Below, piece by piece: positions 1 to 11,753 of a stretch of DNA of 64,000 bases. A program made the position numbers and the translations under genes. Source of the stretch: Cryptomeria japonica (lineage: Eukaryota > Streptophyta > Pinopsida > Cupressales > Cupressaceae); contig NC_081413.1 of NCBI RefSeq assembly GCF_030272615.1, forward strand, positions 331,509,302 to 331,573,301. The letters are read 5' to 3'. Positions within the stretch are counted from its first letter, which is position 1; every line of letters starts with the position of its first letter. The notes below the pieces were generated by a model. It was not told the DNA's origin. It searched no databases and was given only the letters and a program-made list of their open reading frames with translations.

Positions 1-964
1 TGTCTTGCTCTCAAATTCTCTTTCTCTTTATTTCTACTTTACTATATTTATGAGTTTAAGTGCATACCCTCGCTAAAGTTGGGGCTAAATATAGTGTCGT
101 AAATTTCACTCCTTTAGTTATGAGTCTTATTTCACACTCTCCTTAGTATTTATTTTTTCTTATACCTCTAAGTATCTTGAGACATCTTCTTGTCTTGAAT
201 TAATCCTCAATCCAATAATATGAGTCATATCTTACTTTAAAACATCAACATATTCTTATTTGGGCACTTATTTTAAGCCTTCCCTTTCTCCCATTTCATT
301 TTAAGCTTAAATTGGTCCTTTCTCATTTTTAAATTCAATGCACTTTTTCCCAAACTTAAATGTTGTCAACTTGTATAGTTTTCAGATTTGGTATTAGGGC
401 CCTATTATCTTGCCACCCTTAAAATTTGCGCCTATTTTGTTAGGACTATGTGGCTTAGTCTGATGTTTTTTGGCTAAAATTCTAGTAGTATAAAGTATCA
501 ACCTTGGCATTTCTATATCTATCCTCGAAGTTGGAATATGAACATTTTAAGTAAGCTAAAAAGTGAATTTGCCTTGAGAACCCTATATGATACATCATTC
601 CTAATTCATTTCATTATCTCCTCTCATTCTTATAATATAAGAGCTATCATTCCAATTCAAAATAAGATCCATGTTTAAGGAGCATCAAGCTATAGCAACG
701 AATCTTCAATTATTATTTCATGTTGGATTTTATGATGATTTATTATGTTATTGCATCAACACATGGAGGACTTATTCTAAGGGCATTGCATTATTAATAA
801 CATTAGTATTCAATTAATATAATTATCCCGGTTCAATATTTTACTTCAAATTTTTATTTATTTCTTGATCATCATTATTGTATGGTTGAGTCAAACTTGG
901 GGTTTGACTGAGGCAAGCCCCTATACGACCCAACACCAATTTTGTCTCCTTTTGTGCATATCCA
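1..964. other. AT-rich DNA without recognised gene
   Basis: No open frame of note and no protein similarity that I can recognise on either strand. The composition is uniformly AT-rich. It ends where an LTR-like TGTTGG terminus begins. Confidence 0.5.
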
Positions 965-2109
965 TGTTGGAATTATATGTTGTTGTGGTTGTCATTGATG
1001 TCAAACTTATTATTCTATATAAAGTCTGTGGTGCAGAGATATCTTGCTATATTGGTGTTGTAGTTATTTTATTGGTTGTTCTGGAAGTGTTTAGGCCTGG
1101 GAATTGTTCTTGATGTTGCTTGGTGTTGTTATCTTCTTTGGTTATGTTTTTGGCATTGTGGATATGTTAGTTTTGTGGTCGGAAATATCTTTGTGTTCTC
1201 TAGATGTTGTGGTATGTTTCATTTTCGGTTCTGATATTCTATGTTAATCCCTCTTTGGTCCAGATATGATTCATGGAAGGTAATTCGTGTGATATGGGTG
1301 TCATCGTAGCGTGTGGAGATCTGAATAAGAGTAATTTACATTGTAGAATATGTTTTGGCCCGTTAATTGTCTATATGGACACATTACATGTTGGAATGTT
1401 GTGGGTTATATTATGGTGTTTGCAAATCGGTCGATTGGACTTAAGAAGATGTGTTTTGGTCCCCTCTTTCTCTTGGAGTGCACTAGCATGTGTGTTTTTT
1501 GTTTAGAAGGTGTATTTTGTTTTTAGGTCGACTTGGTTCAAGCTTTGATGATCTATCTTGTATATAAAAAATGTATGTGATTGAGTTGTAAGTAAGTGTG
1601 AAAGAGAGTGTGATGTGGTGATAGTCAGCGAAATTTAATGGAGAGAAGAGAAGAAGAGTTGTATTTGAATGATATGCAATTTGTTTGAGATTGTAGTGAA
1701 AATATGAGATAGTGAGTTTACAGATGAGGTCTAAGTTATGTGTGTTGATGTTGGTCGCTTGATGCAGAGTTCAAGGACAACTTCATTAGTAGATCTTTTT
1801 TTTTTTAAATCAATTTGTTGTATCTTACACTGTTGTAGTTAGCATCAGGTTTGCAAGTCATTTTTGTATCTTGCCCCAAGAACAATTAGCCTTGGTCTGC
1901 AAGTCTAGATCAGTGAGCTCTCTGATTGTAATTTGATATACATAGAGGATATATTTGGTTGGCAGGTGCTCACTGTGGTTTTTACCTGTTTAGGTTTTCC
2001 ACATAGAAAATCTTGGTATTGATATGTTGTTGATCAATTGTTTATTTGTTGCATTAATTTTAGTTTAGACTGATTCACCCCCCCTCTCAGTCATGTCTTG
2101 GGTTCAACA
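965..2109 (+). repeat. 5' LTR of copia-like element A
   Basis: The stretch starts with TGTTGG and ends with TTCAACA, followed by a degenerate copia primer-binding site (TTGGTATTATAGA). Near the 3' end it carries the pyrimidine stretch GATTCACCCCCCCTCTCAG, which also occurs near the 3' end of both LTRs of the neighbouring element B, so A and B belong to related families. No second copy of this LTR was found downstream, so element A is a 5' fragment. The start is inferred from the TGTTGG terminus only. Confidence 0.6.
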
Positions 2110-2110
2110 A

Positions 2111-2124
2111 TTGGTATTATAGAA
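2111..2124 (+). other. Degenerate copia primer-binding site of element A
   Basis: TTGGTATTATAGAA resembles the usual plant copia site TGGTATCAGAGC, complementary to initiator tRNA-Met, with several substitutions. It lies one base after the LTR end, the same offset as in element B. Confidence 0.6.
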
Positions 2125-2167
2125 AGGTTCTCCTTGAGTAAGCTTGACCGCTTGAGGTAGATCCAGT

Positions 2168-2975
2168 ATGGCACATGATGTACGTTACAAAGTTCTAATA
2201 TTTTATAGCACAAAGTTTCCATATTGGAAGGAGAGAATGGAAGCACATTTGGAGACTAATGCAAAATATAGAACCATAATTTACAGTTGTATAAGTGATT
2301 CAATGTTTGGAAGAGTAAGATGATTAAAATAAGCTAAAGTTTTATGGAACAAGCTATGTTTGGCATTTGAAGGAGATATGAAGACAAAAAAGGCTAGGCT
2401 AAGGAATATAAATAAGTTGTATGAATATCTGAGAATGCTTGAAGATGAAGGCTTTGAGAAATATATACATAGAGTGACTAAACTTTCTGATGGTATTAGA
2501 GTTGTCGGTGGTCATTTGGATGAAGGTGATATTGTTCAAAAAATCTTGTTGACCCTGCCAAAATCATATTTAAAACCGAGGTGTGTCATACAAAATAGCA
2601 ATTATTTAAGCAAGTATACCACTGATCAACTTACTAGTACCTTAGCGGCCTTTGAAATTGTAGAAATGGAGGAAGAGAAAAGAGAAAAGAAAAAGGCACC
2701 ATTTAATGTTTCAAGACATGATGATCTAGATTACAGTAGAGATATGGATGAAGCTAAGGAAAACTTTGTGATAGCATTGCAATGAGGCACTGGAAAATAC
2801 AAAGATAAGTTACCTCTGAAATATTTTTCTTGTGGTAGAATTGGACATTAGCTTCTCACTACACTTACAAGGAGGATTATAAGAGACTGTTAAAGGACTA
2901 AAGCTTAAAGGCAATAGGGAAATACTTGAAGTGATGTTGAGCACTCAAAAACAAAACAAAGATAATGGCAGACTT
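2168..2975 (+). pseudogene. Truncated copia gag relic (element A)
   Basis: An ATG at 2168 follows the primer-binding site. The longest open piece (2360-2785, 141 aa) reads like the copia gag/UBN2 domain: it has the typical spacing of LWNKL, a helical region with KYIHRVTKLSDGIRVVG, then a KILLTLPKSY motif and a charged KREKKK tail. The upstream part is interrupted by stops. The reading is cut at 2975, where the LTR of element B starts (TGTTGG). No pol of element A was found after 9473, so the rest of the element is lost or too decayed to see. Confidence 0.75.
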
Positions 2976-4255
2976 TGTTGGCAATTTGATGGAATTGATT
3001 ATGTGTTGCATTGATGTTTTGTCATTGATGACAACACCGGCTGTTTTGGTTGTTTACCATTTTCCAGTTGGTTTCGATAGAGTTGTTGGATTATGATATT
3101 GATCTGATATGCTCCGATATGCTTTGGTTTGTGGAATTGATTTGGATCTAACATTCATGCTATTCAGATACGTATCACGATCAGTTGGTTCGGGATTTCA
3201 TGACTCAGATACTATCATTTGTTCTAGTAAGTCTTTTGGTCACCGGTAAGGGTTTTACCGGCAGAAGCTTTGTTAAAGATCGTTTGATGCACGTGATAAG
3301 TGGTGTTGGTGCGGCTTCTAGATGGTTCTCAGGATGTTGATGGTTATCATGTCCATGTTCCTATTCATCAGTGGTGCTGCATTTGGCTTATGGTAACCTA
3401 TTTTAGGTCTGGTGGTATTCTATGTTATTCTCCTAGGTTATGGACCAGTTTGTGTAACGTGTTGGTGGATGCTCTTGATGCTTTACCGGTTGGATTATGT
3501 TGTTTCGGTCTTAGGATGACTTGGTTGATCATTGGATTGTGGGTTTATGTTATGAATTTATTATATTATCTTTAGGTGGCCGACCTAATTGTTTAGGTCT
3601 CGGGTTGGTATAAATATGATGTAAGATCTCTTTGTAGATCATGGGATCATGGGATTATGGTTATGGGATGGTTATGTGATTATCTATGTGTGAATAATGT
3701 TGTAATCATATGCAGGAGTTTTGGTCAATCATAGGTGATCGAATTGGGTCGGTAAGAGAGGTTTAACACCTTCAGTACTGAGCCTAACTGGAACTCTACT
3801 TTGGCATAAGAGATGCTATCTTTGCAGTTCACTCTTCATTCTAGATTGTAGTCCGAATTTTTTTTGTAGTCAGTGAGGCTCCTTTTATCATGAGCAATGC
3901 GCTCAAAGTTGTTGGCCTTCCTACATGTGCATGCCCCTCATTTTGTAATCACATACTTACTGTAGAAGTATTATCTAACTATGGGTAGGCTTCCCACTAT
4001 GGTTTTTCCCTTTACCGAGTTTTCCAGGTACAAATCTTGGTGTCATGTGTTCTGGATGGATGATAATTGTTTTTTTATTTATGTTTATGATTAATTGATA
4101 TATCAGTTATTCTAGTATTTGGTTTATGCATTCCGGTATTGGGTTTATGTGTTCCGGTGATAAGGATTTAAATGCTTAAAGTTCTGTAATATGTTGACAA
4201 CTGATTCACCCACCCCCCCTCTCAATTGTCCTTTGGTTATTTGAGATGTCTAACA
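2976..4255 (+). repeat. 5' LTR of copia element B
   Basis: 1,280 bp, beginning TGTTGGCAATTTGATGG and ending GTCTAACA. It aligns end to end with the 3' copy at 8192-9473. The primer-binding site TTGGTATCAAATC follows one base later (4257). A run of C and CT lies about 45 bp before the end, as in the other copy. Confidence 0.9.
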
Positions 4256-4311
4256 ATTGGTATCAAATCTTGGTCCTCTTTGTAGAAGCTCAACCGATTG
4301 AGGAAGATCCT

Positions 4312-5267
4312 ATGGCATCTAAAAATTCAATTTCATCCAATACATCTGTAGTTGTTTTTTGTAGAGAAATTCCTAGGCTTGACGGAACAAATTACAGGGT
4401 ATGGAAGATTCGGATGGAGACTCATCTAAATGTCTTGAAAAGGAAATTTGGGCGATCACTGAGAAAGGAGTAACACCTTTTAATCTGGCATCTGGAAATC
4501 CTCCTATGGCAGGCTTGGATAAGGAGCTTGAGAATGATTGTAGAGCTAGAGAAGCCCTTTTGTGTGTACTTTCTGATCAGAAAATAATGGGACTAACTGA
4601 TAAATCAACTGCAAAGGCTATATGGGAAAAATTATAGACTCTGAATGAAGGTGACCCTAATATTAAAATTGCTAAACTTGACGGTTACCGGGTGAGGTAT
4701 GAGAACCTGAAGATGGAAGAAGATGAAAGGATTACTGCTTTTATGGAGAGAGTTAATGAGATTGTTATGGGAATTCAATGTTATGATGCATCTCTGAGCA
4801 AAGATGAAATAGTTTCTAAAGTACTAAGATCTTTTCCACTGGCTTATAAGATGAAGGCTACTACAATTAATGAGTTGGGATCTATGGAAAACACCTTTGT
4901 TAATAGGGATACCTTGGTTGGGAAGTTATCTACTTTTGAACTTGAGGAATTTGGACCTTCTGGAGCTGTGAAATCTAAATCTGGTTTTCATGCATCTACA
5001 TTATCTACCGGCAAGAGTGATTGGAAAACTCTATATGCAAAGCAACTAAAGGATATGAAGAAAGAAGATGAACAGTTTGAGAAACTTGAAGCCGTATTTG
5101 CTAGAAGATTACCTAAAGGATCGGTAGGCAGTAAGTATGAAGGAAAATCACCTTTTAAATGCTTTGCATGTAATAAGATAGGTCATTTTGCATTTAGATG
5201 TCCTGAAAGGAATTCAAGATTTGAAGAAAGAGCTAGAAGATCTTTTAGACCTAACCATGATTATTAG
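4312..5267 (+). pseudogene. Copia gag of element B, frameshifted
   Basis: The ATG at 4312 follows the primer-binding site. The first part reads PRLDGTNYRVWKIRMETHL, a standard copia gag start, then shifts frame around 4400-4470 and meets a stop near 4636. The third segment (4692-5267, 191 aa) holds the conserved MRYENLKMEEDERI region and, at its end, a CCHC zinc knuckle CFACNKIGHFAFRC (about 5158-5199; C-X2-C-X4-H-X4-C). A stop after HDY at 5265 separates gag from the protease segment. Gag would form the particle shell in an active element; this copy is broken by at least one frameshift and two stops. Confidence 0.85.
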
Positions 5268-5327
5268 AACAAGCATAAGTATGGGAGGAACAAAGACAAA
5301 TCATGTTACTTTGCTGATGAGGAAGGT

Positions 5328-7735
5328 GTGACTGATTCTGATGATGAACCGGCACAAGATTCTTCTAGTGGATCTGGCAATGGAAAGGAATGGGTATTTT
5401 TGGCTATCAAGGAAGATGATCTGGTACCTGAAGAGAAGGCCCTTGTTTCTAAAATTGAAAATAAGGATGAATGGGTAATTGACAGTGGATGTTCACATCA
5501 TATGACTGGAGATAAAAGGAAGTTCTTATCTTTGTAAGAATTTCATGGTGGTTTGGTTAGATTTGGAGATGACAAATCATGCATGATCAAGGGAAAAGAA
5601 ACAATATCATTGGATGGTAATCATAACACTGATAGTATTTATTATGTTGAAGGTTTAAGGCATAATATTTTGAGTGTAGGACAATTGGTGTATAAGGGAT
5701 TTCAGTTACAGTTCAAGGATGCAAAATACAAGATTATCAACAAATCTGGATTGGAGATTGCAACCAGTACATAGACTAAAGGTAACATCTTTCATTTGAA
5801 TTCCGATGAGAAGAAATGTTTGATTTCACAAAATTGATGAGAGTTGGCTATGGCATAAGAGGTTGTTTCATGTGAATTTTGATTGTATTTTGAAGATCAG
5901 TTCTACTAAGGTAGTTAGAGATATACCTAAGATTGTAAAGCCCTATAATATGGTGTGTAAGGAATGTCAAATGTGAAGTCAAATAAGAACTTATGACAAA
6001 GAAATGGCAGTGGAAATGATCATAACTAAACAGGTAGCACCTACACCGGAACAAAATGTTGAACCAGTTACTCCAGTAGTATCAGAAAATTCAACAGTAA
6101 CTGAAGATTAGGGCAGAGGAACAGAAAATCAGAAGACTCCTAGGTATGTAAGGTTGAATCATTCAGAAGATTAGATCATTGGAGACAAAAACAAAGAAGT
6201 GATGACAAGAAGAAGGTTGGCAACTGATGAGGTATGTTTAATTTCTCAAGTTGAACCAGCATCAATAATTGAAGCTTGTAAAGATGAATGTTGGATGAAA
6301 GATATGGAAGAAGAATTAGATCAGATAGAAAAGAATAACACACAGACTTTAGTTCCCCGACCTAAAAATAAGAATGTTATTGGAACTAAATGGGTTTGTA
6401 GGAATAAATTGAATGAAGATGGACAAGTTGTGAGGAATAAAGCTAGATTGGTTTGTAAAGGATATTTTCAGAAGGAAGGAATTGATTATGATGAAACCTT
6501 TGCACTGGTAGCTAGGATTGAAGTTGTGAGATTATTTCTTGCTTATGTTGCACATAAGAACTACAAGGTTTATCAGATGGATATTAAGTGTGCATTTATG
6601 AATGGAGATCTTGAAGAGGAAGTATATATTGAGCAACGTGATGGATTTTTACTTTCAGATGACAAAAACATGGTTTGCAAGTTAAAGAAAGCTTTATATG
6701 GATTGAAACAAGCCCCTAGAGCTTGGTATGCAAGACTGGATAAATATATTTTGAAGCTTAGTTTCACTAAAGGTAATGCTGACAGTAATTTATATTATAA
6801 TATCACTAATGATAACATATTGGTTATTGAAGTCTTTGTTGATGATATCATTTTTGGAGATGAAGATAAGTTGTGTATGGAATTCTCTAACAATATGAAG
6901 AATGAATTTGAGATGTCTATGATTGGGGAGATGATTTTTTTCTTAGGTTTGCAGATTACTCAAACTGATAAAGGTATTTTCATCTGTCAAACTAAGTATG
7001 CTAAAGAGTTATTGAAGAAATTTGGGTCGGAAAATTCTAAACCGGTTGGTACTCCGATGGTTACAAGTGAGAAATTGACAAAGAAAGATGCATCTGCACC
7101 AGTAAATCTTACAAGGTACAAGTCTATGATTGGAGGTTTATTATATCTGACTCAGGCTAGACTAGATATAATGAATGTAGTTTGTATTGTATCAAGATAT
7201 CAGAGTGATCCTAGAGAAAATCATGAGAGTGGGGTGAAAAGGATTTTTCAGGTATTTGCAAGGAACAACTGAATATGGTTTGTGGTATCCTAAAAATGAT
7301 GACTTTACATTATGTGCATATACAGATGCAGATTGGGCTGGAGATGTTGATGACTGGAAAAGCACATCCGGTGGAGCTTTCTTTCGTCGAAAGAAACTTG
7401 TTTCATGGATCAACAAAAAGCAGTCATGTACCTCTTTATCTACTGTTGAAGTTGAGTATGTTGCTACTGCTACTAACTGTACACAAGTTCTATGGATGAA
7501 GCAAATGTTGAAGGATATAAAGGTAGATTATAATGAACCAGTGGTTATTCATTGTGATAGCTCTGCTTCTATTGATATATCAAAGAATCTGGTATTTGAT
7601 TCTAAGATAAAGCACATATCTATCAAGTATAACTTTTTGAAGGAGAAGGTGGACGCAAATGAAGTTAGACTGGTTTATGTGAATACTAAAGAGCAGATTG
7701 TAGACATCTTCACTAAACCTTTGCCTAAAGAATAA
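5328..7735 (+). pseudogene. Copia pol of element B without integrase core
   Basis: Order seen: aspartic protease with WVIDSGCSHHMTG (about 5470-5510), a GAG-pre-integrase remnant LWHKRLFHVNFD (about 5849), then a jump to a linker TPEQNVEPVTPVV and directly to reverse transcriptase from 6199 (357-aa open piece). The integrase catalytic region expected between them is missing, so an internal deletion of about a kilobase is inferred. RT keeps [36 protein letters not shown] and FVDD in place of YVDD (about 6834). Near 7250 a one-base shift moves the RNase H part (TDADWAGD, about 7321) into another frame, open to 7735. Typical C-terminus VDIFTKPLPKE. Confidence 0.9.
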
Positions 7736-8191
7736 TTTGAGTACTTCAGAGACAGATTGGAGGTTTCTGCCCCTCTAGTAGAGACCTGAGTGATGTTGAT
7801 TGGCATTAGTCTGGTATATATTATTAGAGCTATTACTCATTCTGAATTGATGTGGTGGTGCTAATACTCAGGGGGAGTAGTCAGCTGTAAGAATCAGAAG
7901 ATCTATGATTTTTCTTTGATATTTATGTCAGATCTTTAGCATTAATGTCAAAGGGGGAAATTTATTCTTGTGAAAAACATAAGGGAGAGATATATTCATT
8001 AAGGGGGAAAGTTATTCTTGTCAAAAACATAAGAGATATATTCATTAAGGTAGTTTGGTTTAGAGCTTCATTGCTATATCATTTTGTGGGAGATTGTTGG
8101 TTGTCTTCCATAGGGGGAGACTTGTTTGGAATTTCTTGGCACTTGGATGTTTTTCACATCTAGTGTTGCCATCAATGCCAAAGGGGGAGAT
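7736..8191 (+). other. 3' untranslated interior of element B with several polypurine-like tracts
   Basis: The true polypurine tract CAAAGGGGGAGAT (8179-8191) abuts the 3' LTR. Three more G-rich copies lie upstream: CAAAGGGGGAAA (about 7949), TTAAGGGGGAAAG (about 7998) and ATAGGGGGAGAC (about 8110). Between 7961 and 8049 a block of about 45 bp (TTATTCTTGT.AAAAACATAAG...) is present twice in tandem with small differences. Confidence 0.7.
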
Positions 8192-9473
8192 TGTTGGCAA
8201 TTTGGAGGAATTGATTATGTGTTGCATTGATGTTTTGTCGTTGATGGCAACACCGACTATTTTGGTTGTTTACCAGTTTCTGGTTGGTTCTGGTAGAGTG
8301 GTTGGATTATGGTATTGATCCAGTATGCTTCGGTATGCTTTAGTTTGTGGAATTGATTTGGATCTATCATTCATGCTATTCAGATGTGTATCACGATCAA
8401 TTGGTTTAGGATTTCATGACTCAGATACTATCATTTGTTCTAGTAAGCCTTTTGGTCACCGGTAAGGGTTTTACCAGTAGAAGCTTTGTTAAAGATATTT
8501 TGATGCACGTGATAAGTGGTGTTGGTGCAGCTTCTAGAAGGTTCTTAGGATGTTGATGGTTATCATGTTTGTGTTCTAGTTCATCGGTGGTGTTGCATTT
8601 GTCTTATGGCGACCTATTTTAGGTCTGGTGCTATTTTGTGTTATTCTTCTAGGTTATGGACCGATTTGTGTAACGTGTTGGTGGATGCTCTTGATGAGTT
8701 ACCGATTGGATTATGTTGTTTCAGTCTTAGGCCTACTTGGTTGATCATTGGATTGTGTTTTTATGTTATGAATTTATTGTATTATCTTTTAGGTAGCCGA
8801 CCTAATTGTTTAGGTCCCGGGTTGGTATAAATATGATGTAAGATCTCTTTGTAGATCATGGGATCATGGGATTATGGTTATGGGATGGTAATGTGATTAT
8901 CTTTGTGTGAATAATGTTATAATCATATGCAGGAGTTCTGGTTGATCGTAGGTGATCGAATTGGGTTGGTGAGAGAGGTTTAAGACCTTCTGTACTGAGC
9001 TTAACTGAAACTGTACTCAAGCATAGGAGATGTTATCTTTGCAGTTCACTCTTCATTCTGGATTGTAGTTCAAAGTTTTTCTATAGTCAGTGAGGCTCCT
9101 TTTGTGGTGAGCAGTGCACTCTAGGCTATTGGCCTTCCTTCATGGGCAAGCCCCTCATTTTGTAATCACACACTTACTGCAAAAGTATTAGCTGACTGTG
9201 GGTAGGCTTCCCACCATGTTTTTTCTCTTTATCGGGTTTTCCACATACAAATCTTGGTGTCATTTGTTCTAGATGGATGGTAACTACTATGTAATTTATG
9301 TTTATGCTTAATTTATATATCAGTTATTCTGGTATTTGGATTTTGCATTCTGGTATTGGGTTTATGCGTTCTGGTGATAAGGATTCGAATGCTTAAAGTT
9401 ATGTAATTTGTTGACAACTGATTCACCCCCCCCCCCCTCTTAGTTGTCCTCTAGTTATTTGAGTTGTCTAACA
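8192..9473 (+). repeat. 3' LTR of copia element B
   Basis: 1,282 bp, beginning TGTTGGCAATTTGGAGG and ending GTCTAACA. It is the diverged partner of 2976-4255, including the C-rich run at 9425-9437 that is longer than in the 5' copy. Confidence 0.9.
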
Positions 9474-10585
9474 GAATTGGTTTTAATGAGGAAAGATCTG
9501 TAGTCCCCGACAAATGAGAAAATCCTACTTTTTATAGAATCAAGCTCATACAAAACCACTATGTCGTAATGTATAAACCATGTGTCTACAAACCATTGAT
9601 GTCGATATTTAATTTTTGATACTAAGTATCTCAAGAAATAAATCCTCTCATCCTCCAACATACCACCTATCTATGGAAGAAAATGAGCAAGCCAAGGTGA
9701 AGATGCACCAATCCAAAGAACACAAGCATCAAATCTAAATGATAACAAAAGCTCCAAGCTACTACCATAGAAAAAACCCACATGACTATAAATAATACCC
9801 ATAATATATAAAATACACCCAATAATCATACCTTAAAGGTATCCAAACCCATTAGTAGAACACACACCAACAACATTACCAACCAACAAACCAAAATTAC
9901 AAGATCCCTATATAAAACCTATCAATGTAACACATCCATATTTCATAACTCACACTAGATGCATGATGTGAAATCTAAAATGTATCAAGGCATACCAAGT
10001 CTACCAATTAGCACTAATAACAAGATGTGAATAGTAATCAAAACCACGTAATATAAAGAACAATCATTATTATCCAAACATGTAAAAAAAATTGTTGCAT
10101 ACTCCCTCACAACTAGTTTCCACACCTCTCCCAAGTCCTCCAAAACTCAACAAAAGAAAAATATTATAGATCCCCCCATGTTGTTACTAAAAAAATAATT
10201 GGGATAATAATAAATTACCATAAACATAATTATTACAATGGCTCCAAGTAAACCTCAATGCTGATATCAATTAAACTCCATGAAGAAACATAATACCAAA
10301 GAGATAAAACCTTTAAATCATATCACATACCATTTCCTACTACTAACACCTCAAAGAGATAAGTTGTGCCAATTAAGGTATCCTTCACAACAACCCAACT
10401 AAACTTTTTTGACAATATTAAACCATTCAATTTTTATATATCAAATAAAACAAGTGTATCTCAAAAAACCACCATTGATGTAGTCCTCTCTAAAATAAAA
10501 TAAAATATCCAACTCAAATTTATTCAATACCTAGGAATAATATCAATAACATCTCCTAAAATTGTCATCAATGTAATCGTAAATT
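9474..10585. other. No gene recognised; AT-rich intergenic DNA
   Basis: A short minus-strand open frame at 9455-9661 overlaps the LTR end and resembles no family I know. No LTR or domain was recognised in the rest. The pol of element A would be expected here but is not visible. Confidence 0.45.
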
Positions 10586-11753
10586 TGTAGTGTCCTAAAT
10601 TGTACTCCCTTACAATTTTGTCCTCACTTGGGCCCTCACCTTGGTATTTGTCCCCTAAAGCCTGATTGAAGCCCTAATTTTGATCACACTATGTATTTCA
10701 TACAAATTTCATGATCTGTGTTTCCTTCCCCAAGATCTTGAGCCGCTGATGTCCAGAACTAGGGCATCGGGTGCCTTGGTCCTCAAGGAACAAAGCGCCC
10801 AGTGCCTTGGTCCTCTTCAAAAGGGCCCATTTTGGGGCCTCATAACAGTAACATGATTAGAGAAAGAACCTCGATCTCGTGTCGATTCATGTCAAAAAAA
10901 TAAAATAAAAAATCGACTAGCATGTATAAAAGGAGGTCTACCCCTCTCATTTCAAACTTAATCAAAAAAATTCAATTCCTCAATTACATCCAGCAAATTC
11001 AAGTGAGCAAGCAATCAATCTTCTTTCAAGCATTGGAGAAGAAGTAAAGTCAAGATTCAAGCATGGAGATGACATTCTTGTTATATGTTTTATGAAGACT
11101 ATCTACATGAAACCCTAATTCCTTGTGAAGACAAAAAAAACTTCATCAAAAGGTATATCATTAGTGTTTCAGACATTTTCAGCATTTCCCTCAAAAGGAA
11201 ATCATTTCCATTGAAGTACTTCTTTTACATTTCAATTCTATTTCATTGTTAATTCCAATTTATTGAGGTTTGAGCTAAGGCAAACCCCTATTCCCAACCA
11301 TTTTCCCTTCTCTAATGTGTGCGGGAATTATTAGGATCAACATTGTTTGCAGAGACAAACATATTCCCTTTTAGATGGCGGTAAATTCGAAGGACCAGAG
11401 CGACGAGCATTCTGGTCCCAACAATTCAGGAGGATCTTCTAGGAACAAATTAGAACATTCACATATTGCTCATATTTAGGTTTGTGGCTCCATTCAATGA
11501 TTGTAGCTCACTGTTTATGCATAATTGCTTCAATTTACAAATATTTACCCTAATTTCAGAATTATTAATCAAATCAATTAAATTCAAAGGGAAATAAGAG
11601 GCACATCTAAAACCCCTAGAATATGATCAAAATCTAGATCTATCAAGGCTAGATCTATCAAATTCCATGTTTCCCTAATGTAATTATTTCTAAGCAAAAA
11701 TTAGTGGTTTTACTACACATTAATGGGTGAAACCCTAATTTTTCACCCTTACA
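10586..11753 (+). repeat. Probable solo LTR
   Basis: It starts TGTAGTGTCC and could end at CACCCTTACA. The flanking pentamers AAATT (10581-10585) and AAATC (11754-11758) match at 4 of 5. Inside is a good TATA box (10925), a somewhat GC-richer stretch before it, and a leader-like region after it. No coding domain is attached on either side. The 3' boundary is a guess from the TG...CA rule and the near-duplication. Confidence 0.4.
10925..10932 (+). promoter_or_regulatory. TATA box in LTR-like repeat
   Basis: TATAAAAG followed by GAGG and a pyrimidine-rich start region, the usual arrangement in the U3/R junction of a plant LTR. Confidence 0.45.

Larger units (their letters stand above)
2976..9473 (+). 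mobile_element. Ty1/copia element B, complete but defective
   Basis: Two direct LTRs (2976-4255 and 8192-9473) flank a gag-pol interior. The flanking pentamers GACTT (2971-2975) and GAATT (9474-9478) match at 4 of 5 positions and are the probable target duplication. Over the first ~185 aligned LTR bases I count about 21 mismatches, mostly transitions, so the insertion is old. The interior keeps gag, zinc knuckle, protease, reverse transcriptase and RNase H, but the integrase core is absent and pol has stops and a frameshift, so it cannot move by itself. It is inserted in the gag relic of element A. Confidence 0.9.

Noticed and set aside
865..1506. Plus-strand frames of 82 and 77 codons
   Set aside because: They lie in the LTR of element A and have no domain; Cys/Val/Leu-rich text reflects GT-rich DNA.
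3300..3575. 91-codon frame
   Set aside because: Located in the 5' LTR of element B; the corresponding 3' LTR position (8606-8830) gives a similar chance frame.
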